Part shown: positions 1 through 9,825 of the stretch, piece by piece
Position numbering within the stretch: the first letter of the stretch is position 1
Layout of the letters: each line of letters begins with the position of its first letter
From: Cyclobacteriaceae bacterium
GTDB lineage: Bacteria > Bacteroidota > Bacteroidia > Cytophagales > Cyclobacteriaceae
Length of the DNA stretch: 56,883 bases
Reading direction: 5' to 3'
NCBI GenBank assembly: GCA_015488485.1
Contig: WFNR01000051.1
Span: forward strand, 1-56,883
Notes under the pieces: generated by a model
Seen by the model: the letters and a program-made list of their open reading frames with translations, nothing else
The model's database searches: none
What the model was told of the DNA's origin: nothing
Made by a program: the position numbers and the translations under genes

Positions 1-208
1 CCTGCTCGTTGATATGGGTTTTGATGGCACGCGCCAAGTCGTTAAGGTGCATATTGCAGGGATTGCCGTCAAAGCCTGTGCTGGCAATACCTATCTGCGG
101 TTTGCGCAGATCTTCACGTGACAACCCGATGGCATGCAACATGGCCTGGGCAGCCGGTTGGGTAGGGTCCTGGGTGACGGTTTTGCTGTATTTATTCAGT
201 TCTTTCAT
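1..208 (-). CDS. ilvD: Dihydroxy-acid dehydratase, N-terminal fragment (runs off the window)
   Basis: The first 69 codons are present; the rest lies beyond base 1. The enzyme dehydrates 2,3-dihydroxy-isovalerate and 2,3-dihydroxy-3-methylvalerate to the keto acids that become valine and isoleucine. The fragment starts MKELNKYSKTVTQ and contains the family stretch IGIAST followed by GNPCNMHL, whose Cys is the first ligand of the Fe-S cluster in IlvD/Edd proteins. It lies 44 bases downstream of ilvE on the same strand, so it is the last visible gene of the leuA-leuC-leuD-leuB-ilvE-ilvD unit. The start at 208 is the only reasonable ATG. Confidence 0.9.
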   Translation of the reverse strand, partial: MKELNKYSKTVTQDPTQPAAQAMLHAIGLSREDLRKPQIGIASTGFDGNPCNMHLNDLARAIKTHINEQ

Positions 209-252
209 TTCGGATGAGATAAAAAAAGATTGGCTTTGGCAATTTGCGATAA

Positions 253-1146
253 TCAGACAATGGAATGATGGCCGTGCTCTTCTCCACGCCTGATACGATG
301 CTGATAAACACTGGCCAGCTCAGCCCCCATACTCGCCTGCCAGGGCTTACGCATTTTTATTCCTTCAATAGATTGAATACCCACGATTTCCGAGGCCGTG
401 CCGGTAAGAAAGGCAGAGTCGGCCTCATGAATCATTTCTACCGGTATGGTTTCTTCCCTGATTTCAAAGCCGAACTCGCGGGCGTATTCAAACATAGTAG
501 CCCGCGTAATGCCCGGTAAGATATGCCCCTCGGGCGGTGTATAGAGCACCCCATCTTTTTCCAGAAAAAAATTGGCTCCGGGCGCCTGAGCAATATTGCC
601 TTCCACATCCAGCATCAAGGCTTCATCACCGCCTTTTTTACGTACCTCATAAGAAGCCAGTATAGCATGGGTATAATTGCCGGTAAGCTTGGCGGTAGCC
701 GGCAACGACTTGCGATCGGGGCGCGGGTACGAAGAGATAAGCATATTAAGCTGGCCTTTGCCCAGCAAAGCACCCCACTCCCAGGCGGCAATCAGCAAGC
801 GCGGCTTGCCCTTAAGGGTAAGCTCCATGTTGGGCCCCATAAACACCAACGGCCTCACATAGGCATTGCGCAGGTTGTTTTTCTTGAGCAACTGATGGGT
901 GATTTCCACCAGCTCGCTGGCCGAGTAGGGTATTTTCAAATGGAGCGTTTTGGCCGAATTGATCAGGCGCTTGTAGTGCTCGGTAGCTTTAAACAGGCTC
1001 ATGCCTACCGTGCTGTGATAGGCTCTGATCCCTTCGAAGGCACCTATGCCATAATGAAAGGTCTGATTAAATACATCTATATTGGTCTCGCTGGCCTTGG
1101 CCCAGTGACCGTCAATAAAAAATATGGTGTCTTTATGATAATACAC
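253..1146 (-). CDS. ilvE: Branched-chain amino acid aminotransferase (fold type IV PLP enzyme)
   Basis: This 297-residue protein should carry out the last, reversible transamination that makes leucine, isoleucine and valine from their keto acids with glutamate as donor. It has the class IV aminotransferase layout: HYGIGAFEGIRAY near residues 31-43, the PLP-binding lysine at about K153 in AKLTGNY, then DEALMLD and GANFF, and a late GITR segment. The length is normal for bacterial IlvE. It starts 16 bases after the leuB stop and is followed by ilvD, which fits the branched-chain role better than D-alanine aminotransferase or 4-amino-4-deoxychorismate lyase, the other members of this fold. Confidence 0.93.
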   Translation of the reverse strand: MYYHKDTIFFIDGHWAKASETNIDVFNQTFHYGIGAFEGIRAYHSTVGMSLFKATEHYKRLINSAKTLHLKIPYSASELVEITHQLLKKNNLRNAYVRPLVFMGPNMELTLKGKPRLLIAAWEWGALLGKGQLNMLISSYPRPDRKSLPATAKLTGNYTHAILASYEVRKKGGDEALMLDVEGNIAQAPGANFFLEKDGVLYTPPEGHILPGITRATMFEYAREFGFEIREETIPVEMIHEADSAFLTGTASEIVGIQSIEGIKMRKPWQASMGAELASVYQHRIRRGEEHGHHSIV

Positions 1147-1162
1147 GGTACAACAATTTAGC

Positions 1163-2236
1163 TTAAACCAACTCCTTTGTCTTAATCAATTCCACAATCT
1201 TATCACCCACCTCACGGGTGCCATAGCCGCCTGTTTTGTTCAGGTCTTCGGTGCTATATCCCTGATTGATGGCTACCGTTACAGCAGCGCGCACGGCTGC
1301 AGCTTCCTGGTGTAAGTCAAAGGCATATTCCAGCAGCATAGCAGCCGACAGGATAGCCCCTACCGGATTAGCGCGGTTCTGACCGGCCACCTGCGGATAA
1401 GAGCCGTGAATGGGCTCGAACAGCCCCACCCCGCTGCCTACCGAAGCCGAAGGCAGCAGCCCCAGCGACCCGGAGATTACCGAAGCCTCATCAGTGAGGA
1501 TATCCCCGAACATGTTCTCAGTCAACACCACATCAAAGCCGGCCGGGTTCTGGATTATCTGCATGGCTGCGTTATCTACGAACATGAAGTCAAGCGTAAC
1601 ATCGGGATAGTCGGCTGCCAGGGCAGTTACCTTTTCACGCCATAGGCGGGAGGTGGCCAGCACATTGGCTTTATCTACCAGCGTGAGGCGCCCGGAGCGC
1701 TTTTGGGCCGCTGCAAAAGCCAGACGGGCGATGCGTTCTATTTCATACCCGGCATATACACAGCTATCAAAGGCCGATTGGCCGTCTTCACTACGGCCGC
1801 GCGGCTCGCCAAAATAGATGCCCCCGGTAAGCTCACGAAATACCACGAAATCCACTCCCCGGATGATCTCGTCTTTCAGGGGAGAGATGGATGCCAAAGC
1901 CTCATAGGTGGTTACCGGCCGGATGTTGGCAAACAAGCCGAGGTTCTTGCGCATGCGCAGCAAGCCCTGCTCGGGGCGCACCTTGGCGGAGGGATCGTTA
2001 TCGTATTTAGGGTCGCCAATGGCGCCAAACAGAATGGCATCGGCCTGGCGGCATAGCGTTTCGGTGGCTTCCGGAAAAGGATTGCCGGTAGCATCGATAG
2101 CGGCCGCTCCTATCAGCCCTTCCTCAAAGGCAAAATCATGGCCGTATAGATCAGCTACCGCCTGCAAAACCTTAATGGCCTGAGCGGTAACCTCGGGACC
2201 AATGCCATCGCCCGGTAAAACAGCTATTTTCTTCAT
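1163..2236 (-). CDS. leuB: 3-isopropylmalate dehydrogenase
   Basis: LeuB (357 residues) oxidatively decarboxylates 3-isopropylmalate to 2-ketoisocaproate with NAD+. It has the isocitrate/isopropylmalate dehydrogenase pattern: [10 protein letters not shown] at the N-terminus, the substrate arginines in [20 protein letters not shown], the metal-binding aspartates in MFVDNAAMQ and [12 protein letters not shown], and the NAD-loop segment EPIHGSYP. Isopropylmalate rather than isocitrate specificity is inferred mainly from its place between leuD and ilvE. Its start overlaps the end of leuD by four bases (ATGA), so the two are translated together. Confidence 0.96.
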   Translation of the reverse strand: MKKIAVLPGDGIGPEVTAQAIKVLQAVADLYGHDFAFEEGLIGAAAIDATGNPFPEATETLCRQADAILFGAIGDPKYDNDPSAKVRPEQGLLRMRKNLGLFANIRPVTTYEALASISPLKDEIIRGVDFVVFRELTGGIYFGEPRGRSEDGQSAFDSCVYAGYEIERIARLAFAAAQKRSGRLTLVDKANVLATSRLWREKVTALAADYPDVTLDFMFVDNAAMQIIQNPAGFDVVLTENMFGDILTDEASVISGSLGLLPSASVGSGVGLFEPIHGSYPQVAGQNRANPVGAILSAAMLLEYAFDLHQEAAAVRAAVTVAINQGYSTEDLNKTGGYGTREVGDKIVELIKTKELV

Positions 2237-2850
2237 GGGGTTACTTCTTGTTTTATGCCGCCATACAGGGCGCGCTCACGCTCGTATGCTTCTATGGCAG
2301 CTTTCTTGCTTAATAAAAAATCTATATCATCCAGCCCGTTGAGCAAACAATGTTTCTTGTACGGGTTTATGTCGAATGTCTCTGACTTGCCTGTACCTGG
2401 CACGGCAATGGTCTGCTTTTCCAGGTCTACCTCCAGCAACTGCTCGGGGTCCGCTGCAATGGCGTCAAACAGCTCCTGCAAAAAGGCTTCGCTCACCTGT
2501 ACCGGCAGCAGCCCGTTGTTGAGGGCGTTGTTCTTGAAGATATCGGCAAAAAAACTCGACACCACCACCCGGAAGCCGTAGTCATAGATGGCCCAGGCAG
2601 CATGCTCCCGGCTGGAGCCGCAACCGAAATTCTTGCCGGCTACCAGAATAGCGGCATCATGTACTTTATTCAAGATAAAATCAGGCTGCGGGTTACCCTG
2701 TTCATCGTAGCGCCAGTCGCGAAACAGGTTATCGCCAAAGCCCGCACGGGTGGTGGCTTTCAGAAAGCGAGCCGGAATGATCTGGTCGGTGTCGATGTTT
2801 TCGAGCGGCAGGGGCGCTGCCTTGCTTATTATTTTCCTGAATGCTTCCAT
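2233..2850 (-). CDS. leuD: 3-isopropylmalate dehydratase, small subunit
   Basis: LeuD (205 residues) is the swivelling aconitase-like small subunit that pairs with LeuC to isomerise 2-isopropylmalate to 3-isopropylmalate. It shows [13 protein letters not shown] near the N-terminus and [12 protein letters not shown], the aconitase domain 4 motif that contacts substrate. The length matches the bacterial form of about 200 residues. Its ATG shares one base with the leuC stop and its end overlaps leuB by four bases, a tightly coupled arrangement expected for two subunits of one enzyme. Confidence 0.96.
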   Translation of the reverse strand: MEAFRKIISKAAPLPLENIDTDQIIPARFLKATTRAGFGDNLFRDWRYDEQGNPQPDFILNKVHDAAILVAGKNFGCGSSREHAAWAIYDYGFRVVVSSFFADIFKNNALNNGLLPVQVSEAFLQELFDAIAADPEQLLEVDLEKQTIAVPGTGKSETFDINPYKKHCLLNGLDDIDFLLSKKAAIEAYERERALYGGIKQEVTP

Positions 2851-4238
2851 CAGTCTATAAAGTCTCTTATGTCGGTAATCTTGCCGGTAATGGCGGCTAC
2901 GGCAGCGGTGGCCGGTGAGGCCAGCAGGGTGCGAGCACCCGGCCCCTGCCGCCCTTCGAAATTGCGATTGGAGGTAGATACACAGTATTTGCCGGCCGGT
3001 ATCTTATCCTCGTTCATCGCCAGGCAGGCCGAGCAACCCGGCTCACGCAGCTCAAAGCCCGCTTCGGCCAGTATCTTATCGATGCCTTCCTGACGCGCCT
3101 GTTCTTCTACCTGCTTGGAACCCGGCACTATCCAGGCGGTAACATGGGGTGCCTTCTGACGGCCCTTGACAATAGCCGCCACCTGTCGCAGGTCTTCGAT
3201 GCGTGAGTTGGTGCAACTACCGATAAACACATAATCCACCGGCTTGCCCAACAGGGCTTCACCCGGCTTGAACTGCATATAGTCCAGGGCCTTGGCAAAA
3301 CTCTGGTCGCCATTAGCAGCCGGCAGCGGCTTATCTACCGCCACCCCCATAGCCGGATTGGTGCCGTAGGTAATCATCGGCTCAATCTCGGCAGCATCAA
3401 AATACACCTCTTTATCAAACTGTGCATCTGCATCGCTGTAGAGAGTCTGCCAGTAGTCCAGCTTTTGTTGCCAGGCAGCCCCGCTGGGAGCAAAAGGGCG
3501 GCCTTGCAGATAGTCGAAAGTGGTCTGGTCGGGGGCTATCATGCCACCGCGGGCACCCATTTCGATACTCATATTGCAGACCGTCATACGCCCTTCCATA
3601 CTCAGGCTGCGGATGGCCGAACCGGCAAACTCCACAAAGTAACCCGTACCACCCGAAGTAGATAAGCGGGCAATGATATGCAGGATGATATCCTTGGCGC
3701 CTACGCCCGGTTGCAGCTCACCATCCACCGTGATGCGCATGGTTTTAGGCTTGCTTTGCAAAATACACTGGGTAGAAAAAACCTGCTCTACCTCGCTGGT
3801 GCCGATACCGAAGGCAATACAACCGAAAGCACCGTGGGTAGAGGTGTGGCTATCGCCACAAACGATGGTCATGCCCGGCTGGGTAATACCCAACTCCGGG
3901 CCGATTACGTGCACAATGCCCTGATAAGGGTGTCCCAGGCCGTAGAGCTCCACCCCATGACGCTCACAGTTGCTCACCAGCGCTTCTACCTGCGAGCGGC
4001 TCAGCGGGTCCTTGATTGGCAGGTGCTGGTTTTTTGTTGGCACGTTGTGGTCGGCAGTGGCCACCGTTTTGTCGGGCCTGAACAGGGGCACTCCCCGTTT
4101 TTCTATGCCGGCAAATGCCTGCGGGCTGGTTACTTCGTGAATCAGATGGCGGTCGATATAGAGAATGGAAGGGCCGCCCGCCACTTCCTCTACCACATGG
4201 GCCTGCCATATTTTCTCAAACAAGGTCTTGCCGGCCAT
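2850..4238 (-). CDS. leuC: 3-isopropylmalate dehydratase, large subunit
   Basis: LeuC (462 residues) carries the [4Fe-4S] cluster of isopropylmalate isomerase. The cluster cysteines are visible in FIGSCTNSR and, further on, in GCSACLAMN, with the spacing seen in aconitase-type enzymes. Other family marks are [14 protein letters not shown] near the N-terminus and [13 protein letters not shown]. The length is normal for the bacterial LeuC. The start lies 2 bases after the leuA stop, and the end overlaps the leuD start by one base, so leuA, leuC and leuD form one uninterrupted translated block. Confidence 0.96.
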   Translation of the reverse strand: MAGKTLFEKIWQAHVVEEVAGGPSILYIDRHLIHEVTSPQAFAGIEKRGVPLFRPDKTVATADHNVPTKNQHLPIKDPLSRSQVEALVSNCERHGVELYGLGHPYQGIVHVIGPELGITQPGMTIVCGDSHTSTHGAFGCIAFGIGTSEVEQVFSTQCILQSKPKTMRITVDGELQPGVGAKDIILHIIARLSTSGGTGYFVEFAGSAIRSLSMEGRMTVCNMSIEMGARGGMIAPDQTTFDYLQGRPFAPSGAAWQQKLDYWQTLYSDADAQFDKEVYFDAAEIEPMITYGTNPAMGVAVDKPLPAANGDQSFAKALDYMQFKPGEALLGKPVDYVFIGSCTNSRIEDLRQVAAIVKGRQKAPHVTAWIVPGSKQVEEQARQEGIDKILAEAGFELREPGCSACLAMNEDKIPAGKYCVSTSNRNFEGRQGPGARTLLASPATAAVAAITGKITDIRDFID

Positions 4239-4240
4239 GG

Positions 4241-5407
4241 TTAGTCGAGGTTGATGGTGGCATAATCGGCCACCAGTTTTTTCAGGTCTTCATCCTCTAC
4301 CAGACCGGTGCGGTCGGCCACCACCAGAAATTCCTGGTACACCTTGTCCAGATCTTCCTTGCTAAGCACTACGCCCAGCTTTTCGAGGCGGAAGCGCAGG
4401 GCGGCATGACCGCTGCGGGCGGTCAGCACTATTTCGCTGCCATCGGCACCCACCTCTGCCGGGTCGATAATCTCATAGTTCAGGCGGTGCTTGATCACGC
4501 CATCCTGGTGGATGCCCGAAGAGTGCGCAAAAGCATTGCGGCCGACAATGGCCTTGTTGGGCTGCACCGGCATATTCATGCGCTCCGATACCATCTTGCT
4601 GATGGTGGTAAACATTTTGGTGTTGATATCGGTATAGAAAGGCAGGTCGCTGCGCTTCTTGATGATCATCACCACCTCTTCCATCGAGGTGTTGCCGGCC
4701 CGCTCACCGATACCGTTGATGGTGCATTCCACCTGGGTAACACCATTCTGTACTCCCGCTATCGAGTTGGCCGTAGCCAGGCCCAGGTCGTTGTGGCAAT
4801 GGGCTGAGATATCCACCTTGTCAATACCTTTTACATTTTCTTTCAGATAGCGAATCTTGGCGCCATATTCTTCCGGCAGGCAATAGCCGGTGGTATCGGG
4901 TATATTCACCACCGTGGCCCCGGCTTTTATCACAGCTTCAATTACCCTGGCCAGGTACTCGTTTTCGGTACGGCCGGCATCTTCGGCATAAAACTCTACA
5001 TCTTCCACAAATTTTTTGGCATATTTTACGGCCTCTACCCCGCGCTCTATTACCTCTTCTTTGGTCATGCGCAGCTTGGTAAATACGTGCAGGTCGGAAG
5101 TGCCTATACCGGTATGAATACGCGGCCGTTTGGCCGGTTTCAGGGCCTCGGCCGCCACCTCTATATCTTTTTTTACCGCCCGTGTCAGGCCACATACCGC
5201 TGCATTTTGCATGTTTTCGGCAATGGTCTTAACGGCTTCAAAATCAGCCGGACTGGAAACAGGGAAGCCGGCCTCAATAATGTCCACCCCCAACTGGTCC
5301 AGTGCCTTAGCGATAATCAGTTTTTCGCGGCCGTGTAACTGGCAGCCCGGCACCTGCTCGCCATCACGTAGGGTGGTGTCAAAAATTTTAATCTTCTTTT
5401 CTTCCAT
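4241..5407 (-). CDS. leuA: 2-isopropylmalate synthase, short form without the allosteric domain
   Basis: LeuA condenses acetyl-CoA with 2-ketoisovalerate, the committed step of leucine synthesis. The HMGL-like TIM barrel is clear: [10 protein letters not shown] at residues 9-18, a metal site HCHND, and [28 protein letters not shown] belongs to the linker region. The protein ends after 388 residues, where typical bacterial LeuA of about 510-520 residues continues into the leucine-binding regulatory domain. The leuC start follows 2 bases later, so no lost C-terminal coding is hidden by a frameshift. Homocitrate or citramalate synthase is possible by sequence alone; the leuCDB context favours LeuA. 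Confidence 0.92.
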   Translation of the reverse strand: MEEKKIKIFDTTLRDGEQVPGCQLHGREKLIIAKALDQLGVDIIEAGFPVSSPADFEAVKTIAENMQNAAVCGLTRAVKKDIEVAAEALKPAKRPRIHTGIGTSDLHVFTKLRMTKEEVIERGVEAVKYAKKFVEDVEFYAEDAGRTENEYLARVIEAVIKAGATVVNIPDTTGYCLPEEYGAKIRYLKENVKGIDKVDISAHCHNDLGLATANSIAGVQNGVTQVECTINGIGERAGNTSMEEVVMIIKKRSDLPFYTDINTKMFTTISKMVSERMNMPVQPNKAIVGRNAFAHSSGIHQDGVIKHRLNYEIIDPAEVGADGSEIVLTARSGHAALRFRLEKLGVVLSKEDLDKVYQEFLVVADRTGLVEDEDLKKLVADYATINLD

Positions 5408-5442
5408 GACTCAATAAGGTTGAATGGCAGTCATTAACCTGC

Positions 5443-5473
5443 CAAAAGTAGAACAGCGCACCAGGCAAGGAAA
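5443..5473 (-). promoter_or_regulatory. Predicted promoter of the leuA-ilvD operon
   Basis: Read on the minus strand, TACTTTTG (5450-5443) matches the Bacteroidota -7 box TAnnTTTG. TTTC lies exactly 19 bases upstream, three of four bases of the -33 box TTTG. The leuA ATG is about 35 bases downstream. I see no leader peptide rich in Leu codons and no clear attenuator hairpin. Confidence 0.6.
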
Positions 5474-5572
5474 TGCCTAATAAAAAAATATTTACGTTTT
5501 CTGAATTGCTATAATTAGGAATTAATTATGATACATATTAATTTTACCCATGTTTTACAGCAAATAATTACG

Positions 5573-7162
5573 ATGCCTAAACCACGCTCAGACAAGCTGT
5601 TTCAGCTAATAAAATCGATGAAACCCAGCGAAAAACGCTATTTCAAGCTCTGGGCACAAGGTGAAAAGAGCAAAGGGCATCCCAAATATGTACAATTATT
5701 TGATGAGATAGACAGGCAGGAGACCTACGATGAAAAGGCCCTGGAAGCGCAGGCCGACTACCTGACCAAAGGACAATTATCTAACCTCAAGGCCAGTTTG
5801 TACAAGAAAATTCTGGCAGCGCTCAAGTGGTACAATGTAGCCGGCAACCCCGATATGCAAATCCGGGAACTGGTGGACCACGCCCAACTGCTGTTTGACC
5901 GCAGCCTGTACCGCCAGTGTGACGAACTGCTCAACAAAGCCCTGGGTATGGCACAGAAAACCGGCAACCTGGAGTTGCAATTGGTTATACTGAAATGGAA
6001 GAAAAAAGTCATCAACCAGACTACCGGGCGCAACAATATGCAGCATACCGATGCCATTATCCGCCAGGTGCAGGAGGTAACGCAGCGTATTACCAATATC
6101 AACCGCTTTACCAATCTGCAATTGCAGTTGAATGCCCTCTACCTGAAGACCGGCTACATCCGCAATGAGGCCGACTACAACTATGTGACCCATATTTTTT
6201 ACAGCAACCTGCCGGAGGTAAAGGAGGAAGACCTCAGCCTCTCGGAAAAATCGAGCCTTTACGCCTTATATATCGATTTTTACTTTTTCATTCAGGATTT
6301 TGCCTCCGGCTATCGCTATGCCAAAAAATGGGTAAATCTTTTTACTGACAAGGCGCTGGTGTACAGCAACCTGGAGACCTACATCCGAGCTCTCAACAGC
6401 CTGATGATCGCCCAGGCCAGGCTCAATGCCTATCATGAATTTGTGGCTACCAAACGCATTTTGCGCAGTCTGCGCCACCTGCCGGCCATTCAAATAAATG
6501 AGAATATCAACCTCAAATTATTTAAGTATACGTATGTACATGAGTTCAACGGTCTTTTTATGAAAGGTGATTTCAGCCACGGGGTGCGACTGATGGAAAA
6601 GATCAAACCGCGCATGAACGAGTTCATCGCCCGCCTTGACGACCACTCACGCCTGATTATGTACTACAAAATCGCCTGCCTTTATGTGGGTGACAGCAAT
6701 TTTGCCGAAGCCTTAAGCTGGCTCAATCGCATCATCAATACCGAGCAATCGGCTATGCGCGAAGATATCCACGGTTTCTCGCGTATGCTGCGCCTGATCT
6801 GCCATTACGAACTGGGGCATACCGATATCCTCGACTACCATGTGCGCGCCACCTACCGTTTTCTGCTTAAACGCCAGACTCTGCACCGCTACCACCGTTA
6901 TATCCTTAATTTTCTGAAAAACCTGCCGCCACGCGGACAGGATGTTGCCATTATCAGGCAGTTTGAGAAATTGCGCCAGCAACTGATCCCGCTGGAGAGC
7001 AACCCCTACGAAAAGCGAGCCTTTATTTATTTCGATATCATCTCCTGGCTGGAGGCCAAAATACAGGGGCGGCCGGTGCAAGAGGTAATCCGCGACAAAG
7101 CCATGCAGCGTATCAGGCAAACCGGCAGCACTGCCGTTCAGGCTGGCCATATAGCTATTTGA
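5573..7162 (+). CDS. Conserved-looking helical-repeat protein of unknown function
   Basis: I do not recognise a named family. The 529-residue product has no signal peptide or membrane segment and so should be cytoplasmic. It is rich in Leu, Tyr, Arg and Lys, with a succession of amphipathic helices resembling a TPR-like solenoid, for example LLFDRSLYRQCDELLNKAL and YYKIACLYVGDSNFAEALSW. The N-terminus KLFQLIKSMKPSEKRYFKLW looks like a conserved basic cap. I prefer the ATG at 5573 over the one at 5528, because the extra 15 residues look untranslated and are AT-rich. It is divergent from the leu operon and overlaps the acylphosphatase stop tail-to-tail by 8 bases. Confidence 0.75.
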   Translation: MPKPRSDKLFQLIKSMKPSEKRYFKLWAQGEKSKGHPKYVQLFDEIDRQETYDEKALEAQADYLTKGQLSNLKASLYKKILAALKWYNVAGNPDMQIRELVDHAQLLFDRSLYRQCDELLNKALGMAQKTGNLELQLVILKWKKKVINQTTGRNNMQHTDAIIRQVQEVTQRITNINRFTNLQLQLNALYLKTGYIRNEADYNYVTHIFYSNLPEVKEEDLSLSEKSSLYALYIDFYFFIQDFASGYRYAKKWVNLFTDKALVYSNLETYIRALNSLMIAQARLNAYHEFVATKRILRSLRHLPAIQINENINLKLFKYTYVHEFNGLFMKGDFSHGVRLMEKIKPRMNEFIARLDDHSRLIMYYKIACLYVGDSNFAEALSWLNRIINTEQSAMREDIHGFSRMLRLICHYELGHTDILDYHVRATYRFLLKRQTLHRYHRYILNFLKNLPPRGQDVAIIRQFEKLRQQLIPLESNPYEKRAFIYFDIISWLEAKIQGRPVQEVIRDKAMQRIRQTGSTAVQAGHIAI

Positions 7163-7424
7163 TATCGAAGTGCTGATAGTCTGTCGGGGGTGCTTCCACC
7201 ACCTGTACCTCGTACACCCTGGCCTGTGGTGGCCCTCCGGCCCGTATCCAGGCCAGCAATTTTTGCAATGCTTCCTCCTCACCCTCGGCTTCGATATATA
7301 CACTGCCATCGGGTTCATTGCGCACGAAGCCGGTCAGCCCCAGCGATTGTGCTTCGCGCTGCGTGGAGGCCCTGAAAAACACCCCCTGCACCCGGCCGGT
7401 TACGCGAATAATTTTCCGTATCAT
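7155..7424 (-). CDS. acyP: Acylphosphatase
   Basis: The 89-residue protein hydrolyses carboxyl-phosphate bonds such as acetyl phosphate. The catalytic pair of the family is present: Arg18 in GVFFRAST and Asn36 in GFVRNEPDGSV, following GRVQGV. The start is placed at 7424; upstream codons in the same frame lie inside the aldehyde dehydrogenase gene and do not look like acylphosphatase. The start is 1 base after the aldehyde dehydrogenase stop, which suggests translational coupling and a link to acetaldehyde/acetate metabolism (inference). Confidence 0.93.
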   Translation of the reverse strand: MIRKIIRVTGRVQGVFFRASTQREAQSLGLTGFVRNEPDGSVYIEAEGEEEALQKLLAWIRAGGPPQARVYEVQVVEAPPTDYQHFDIK

Positions 7425-7425
7425 A

Positions 7426-9813
7426 CTACTCACCGTATGGTATCCAGATATTCTTAACCTGGGTGGCCTGGCGCAGAAACTCCTCCGGCCATACATGGTC
7501 GGCATTGAACCAATTGCGGCTTTTGCCGTGATTCACCCAGGTGCGTTTCATATTAGCCGCTGACGCCTCCTGCACCATGGCGCTGCCCTGGCGACTGCCG
7601 AAATACCACATGCCATCCACATCATCGTGCAAGGCCAGTACTTCGGCCAGCTCATCCTTTCTACCGGTCACGATATTGATCACCCCGCCCGGCACATCGG
7701 AGGTCTCCAGCACCTGATAAAATTCGGTAGCCGCCAGCGGGGCTACGGTGGAGGGCACTACCACCACGCGGTTGCCCATGGTTACAGCCGGTATCACGGT
7801 GGCCAGCAGGCTCAACAGCGGATTCTCCTCGGGGCACACAATGCCCATCACGCCCAGCGGCTCTTTCATGGCCAGGGTCACATTGCGGAAGGGCGTAGCG
7901 TGCACATCACTGTCGTACTTATCGGCCCAGGCGGCATAGGTAAACAACAACTCGATGGACGCCTGCACCTCACGGTTGGCGGTGCGGCCGTGCACGGCCG
8001 TCATGCGCGCCAGCAAGGCGGCAAACTCACGCGCCCGCAGCTCGAGGTTCTCGGCCAGGTAGTAAAGCACCTGCGCCCGGTTGTGAGCTGTAGCGCTGGC
8101 CCAGCCGGCTGCTGCGTGGGCCGCCTCCACGGCATCGCGGATGTCTTTGCGGTTGCCCAGACCGGCCTGACCGATGAGCTCGCCCTTAGGGCTTACCACA
8201 TTGTAGCTATAGCCGCCATCGGGGCGCTTCTGTTTACCGCCAATGTACATTTTGGCCGTTTTATCAATGGGTGGCTCCTGCTTAAAGGTATGCAGTTCCG
8301 GTTTGGCAGTGCCTGTCTTCGGTTCCGTAGCCGGCACAAACTCATCTTCCACTTTCAACTTCAGGTACTCATAAAGGCCCTCCTTGCCGCCCTCGCGACC
8401 AAAGCCCGACTCGCGATAGCCGCCAAAGCCGGAAGCGGCATCGAACACATTGGTGCAGTTGATCCACACTGTGCCGGCCTTGACCTTAGGCGCTATATCC
8501 AACGCCAAATTGATATTTTCCGTCCAGATACTGGCCGCCAGCCCATAGCGGGTATTATTGGCCAACTTCACGGCCTCGGCCGGAGTACGAAAGCTCATGG
8601 CTACCAGCACCGGGCCGAATATCTCTTCCTGAGCGATTATCGAAGAGGGTGCTACATTGGTAAACAAAGTAGGCGGATAAAAGCAACCGTCCTCAGGGCA
8701 CGACCAGTCGGGCTGCCACATGTCAGCACCTTCTTCTACCCCCTGCTGCACCAGTTCCTCGATTGTCTTAAGCTGCACGGGCGCTACAATGGCACCTATA
8801 TCTATGCTCTTATCCAAGGCGTTGCCAATGCGCAGCTTGCTCATGCGCCTGCGTATCTTGCGGTATAGTTTTTCGGCAATGCTCTCCTGCACCAGCAGGC
8901 GCGAGCCGGCACAGCATACCTGCCCCTGGTTAAACCAAATGGCATCCACCACCCCTTCCACCACACTATCCAGATCGGCATCTTCAAACACAATAAAAGG
9001 TGATTTGCCTCCCAACTCAAGCGACAACTTTTTGTCGCTGGCCGCGGTAGCTTTTCTGATAATGCGCCCCACTTCGGTAGAGCCGGTAAAAGCTATCTTG
9101 GCGATATCAGGGTGTTCCACGATGGCTGCCCCGGTACTGCCGTCACCGGTTACGATATTCACTACCCCGGCCGGCAGCCCGGCCTGCTCACAGATTTGGG
9201 CAAACAACAAGGCGGTGAGAGAGGTGAACTCGGCCGGCTTCAGCACCACGGTATTACCCATGGCCAGTGCCGGGGCTATCTTCCAGGCCAGCATCAGCAT
9301 GGGGAAGTTCCAGGGGATGATCTGCCCCACAACACCCACCTCACGATAGCGCGGCAGCACCTCATCACGCAACTGCGCCCAACCGGCATGATGATAAAAG
9401 TGCCTGATAACCAGCGGTATGTCTATATCGCGTGTCTCCCGGATGGGCTTGCCGTTATCCAGCGACTCGAGCACGGCAAACAAGCGGCTGTTTTTGTGTA
9501 TCAGGCGGGCCAAAGCATAGAGATAGCGGGCCCGGCTATGACCACTCAACGAGCGCCAGCCCGGCAATGCCTTGGCGGCAGCCTTTACAGCCGCATCTAC
9601 ATCGGCCTTGCCCGAGAGCGGTACATCGGCCAGCTTGCGGTTGCTGCACGGATTGCGGCTGGCCATATATTTTTTGGAAAGCGGAGCCACCCACTTGCCA
9701 TTGATATACTGTTTGAGTTTGGGCCCGTGTGCCTTGAGCCAATCCATGGCCATTTGCTCCGACTCAGGAGCCGGACCGTAGGACATGGTATCGAAAATAT
9801 CTTTTACTTTCAT
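7426..9813 (-). CDS. Two-domain aldehyde dehydrogenase, ALDH16-like
   Basis: The 795-residue protein has two aldehyde dehydrogenase units in tandem. The first (about 30-490) has a full active site: Asn169 in IIPWNFP, Glu266 in LELGGK and nucleophile Cys300 in NQGQVCCAGSR. The second (about 510-795) retains the fold, with KEPLGVMGIVCPEENP and VPGGVINIVTGRKDELAE, but has no cysteine where the nucleophile should be. This layout is known from the ALDH16 family, whose second domain is structural. It starts 12 bases after deoC, so a likely substrate is the acetaldehyde released by deoxyribose-phosphate aldolase (inference). Confidence 0.9.
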   Translation of the reverse strand: MKVKDIFDTMSYGPAPESEQMAMDWLKAHGPKLKQYINGKWVAPLSKKYMASRNPCSNRKLADVPLSGKADVDAAVKAAAKALPGWRSLSGHSRARYLYALARLIHKNSRLFAVLESLDNGKPIRETRDIDIPLVIRHFYHHAGWAQLRDEVLPRYREVGVVGQIIPWNFPMLMLAWKIAPALAMGNTVVLKPAEFTSLTALLFAQICEQAGLPAGVVNIVTGDGSTGAAIVEHPDIAKIAFTGSTEVGRIIRKATAASDKKLSLELGGKSPFIVFEDADLDSVVEGVVDAIWFNQGQVCCAGSRLLVQESIAEKLYRKIRRRMSKLRIGNALDKSIDIGAIVAPVQLKTIEELVQQGVEEGADMWQPDWSCPEDGCFYPPTLFTNVAPSSIIAQEEIFGPVLVAMSFRTPAEAVKLANNTRYGLAASIWTENINLALDIAPKVKAGTVWINCTNVFDAASGFGGYRESGFGREGGKEGLYEYLKLKVEDEFVPATEPKTGTAKPELHTFKQEPPIDKTAKMYIGGKQKRPDGGYSYNVVSPKGELIGQAGLGNRKDIRDAVEAAHAAAGWASATAHNRAQVLYYLAENLELRAREFAALLARMTAVHGRTANREVQASIELLFTYAAWADKYDSDVHATPFRNVTLAMKEPLGVMGIVCPEENPLLSLLATVIPAVTMGNRVVVVPSTVAPLAATEFYQVLETSDVPGGVINIVTGRKDELAEVLALHDDVDGMWYFGSRQGSAMVQEASAANMKRTWVNHGKSRNWFNADHVWPEEFLRQATQVKNIWIPYGE

Positions 9814-9825
9814 AAAGCTGCCATT

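Noticed and set aside
4241-4260. Frameshift truncating leuA
   Set aside because: leuC begins 2 bases after the stop, leaving no room for the missing domain in any frame.
7627-8868. 413-codon plus-strand open frame opposite the ALDH16-like gene
   Set aside because: The minus-strand enzyme is intact with all catalytic residues; the plus frame gives Gly/His/Arg-rich text typical of antisense translation.
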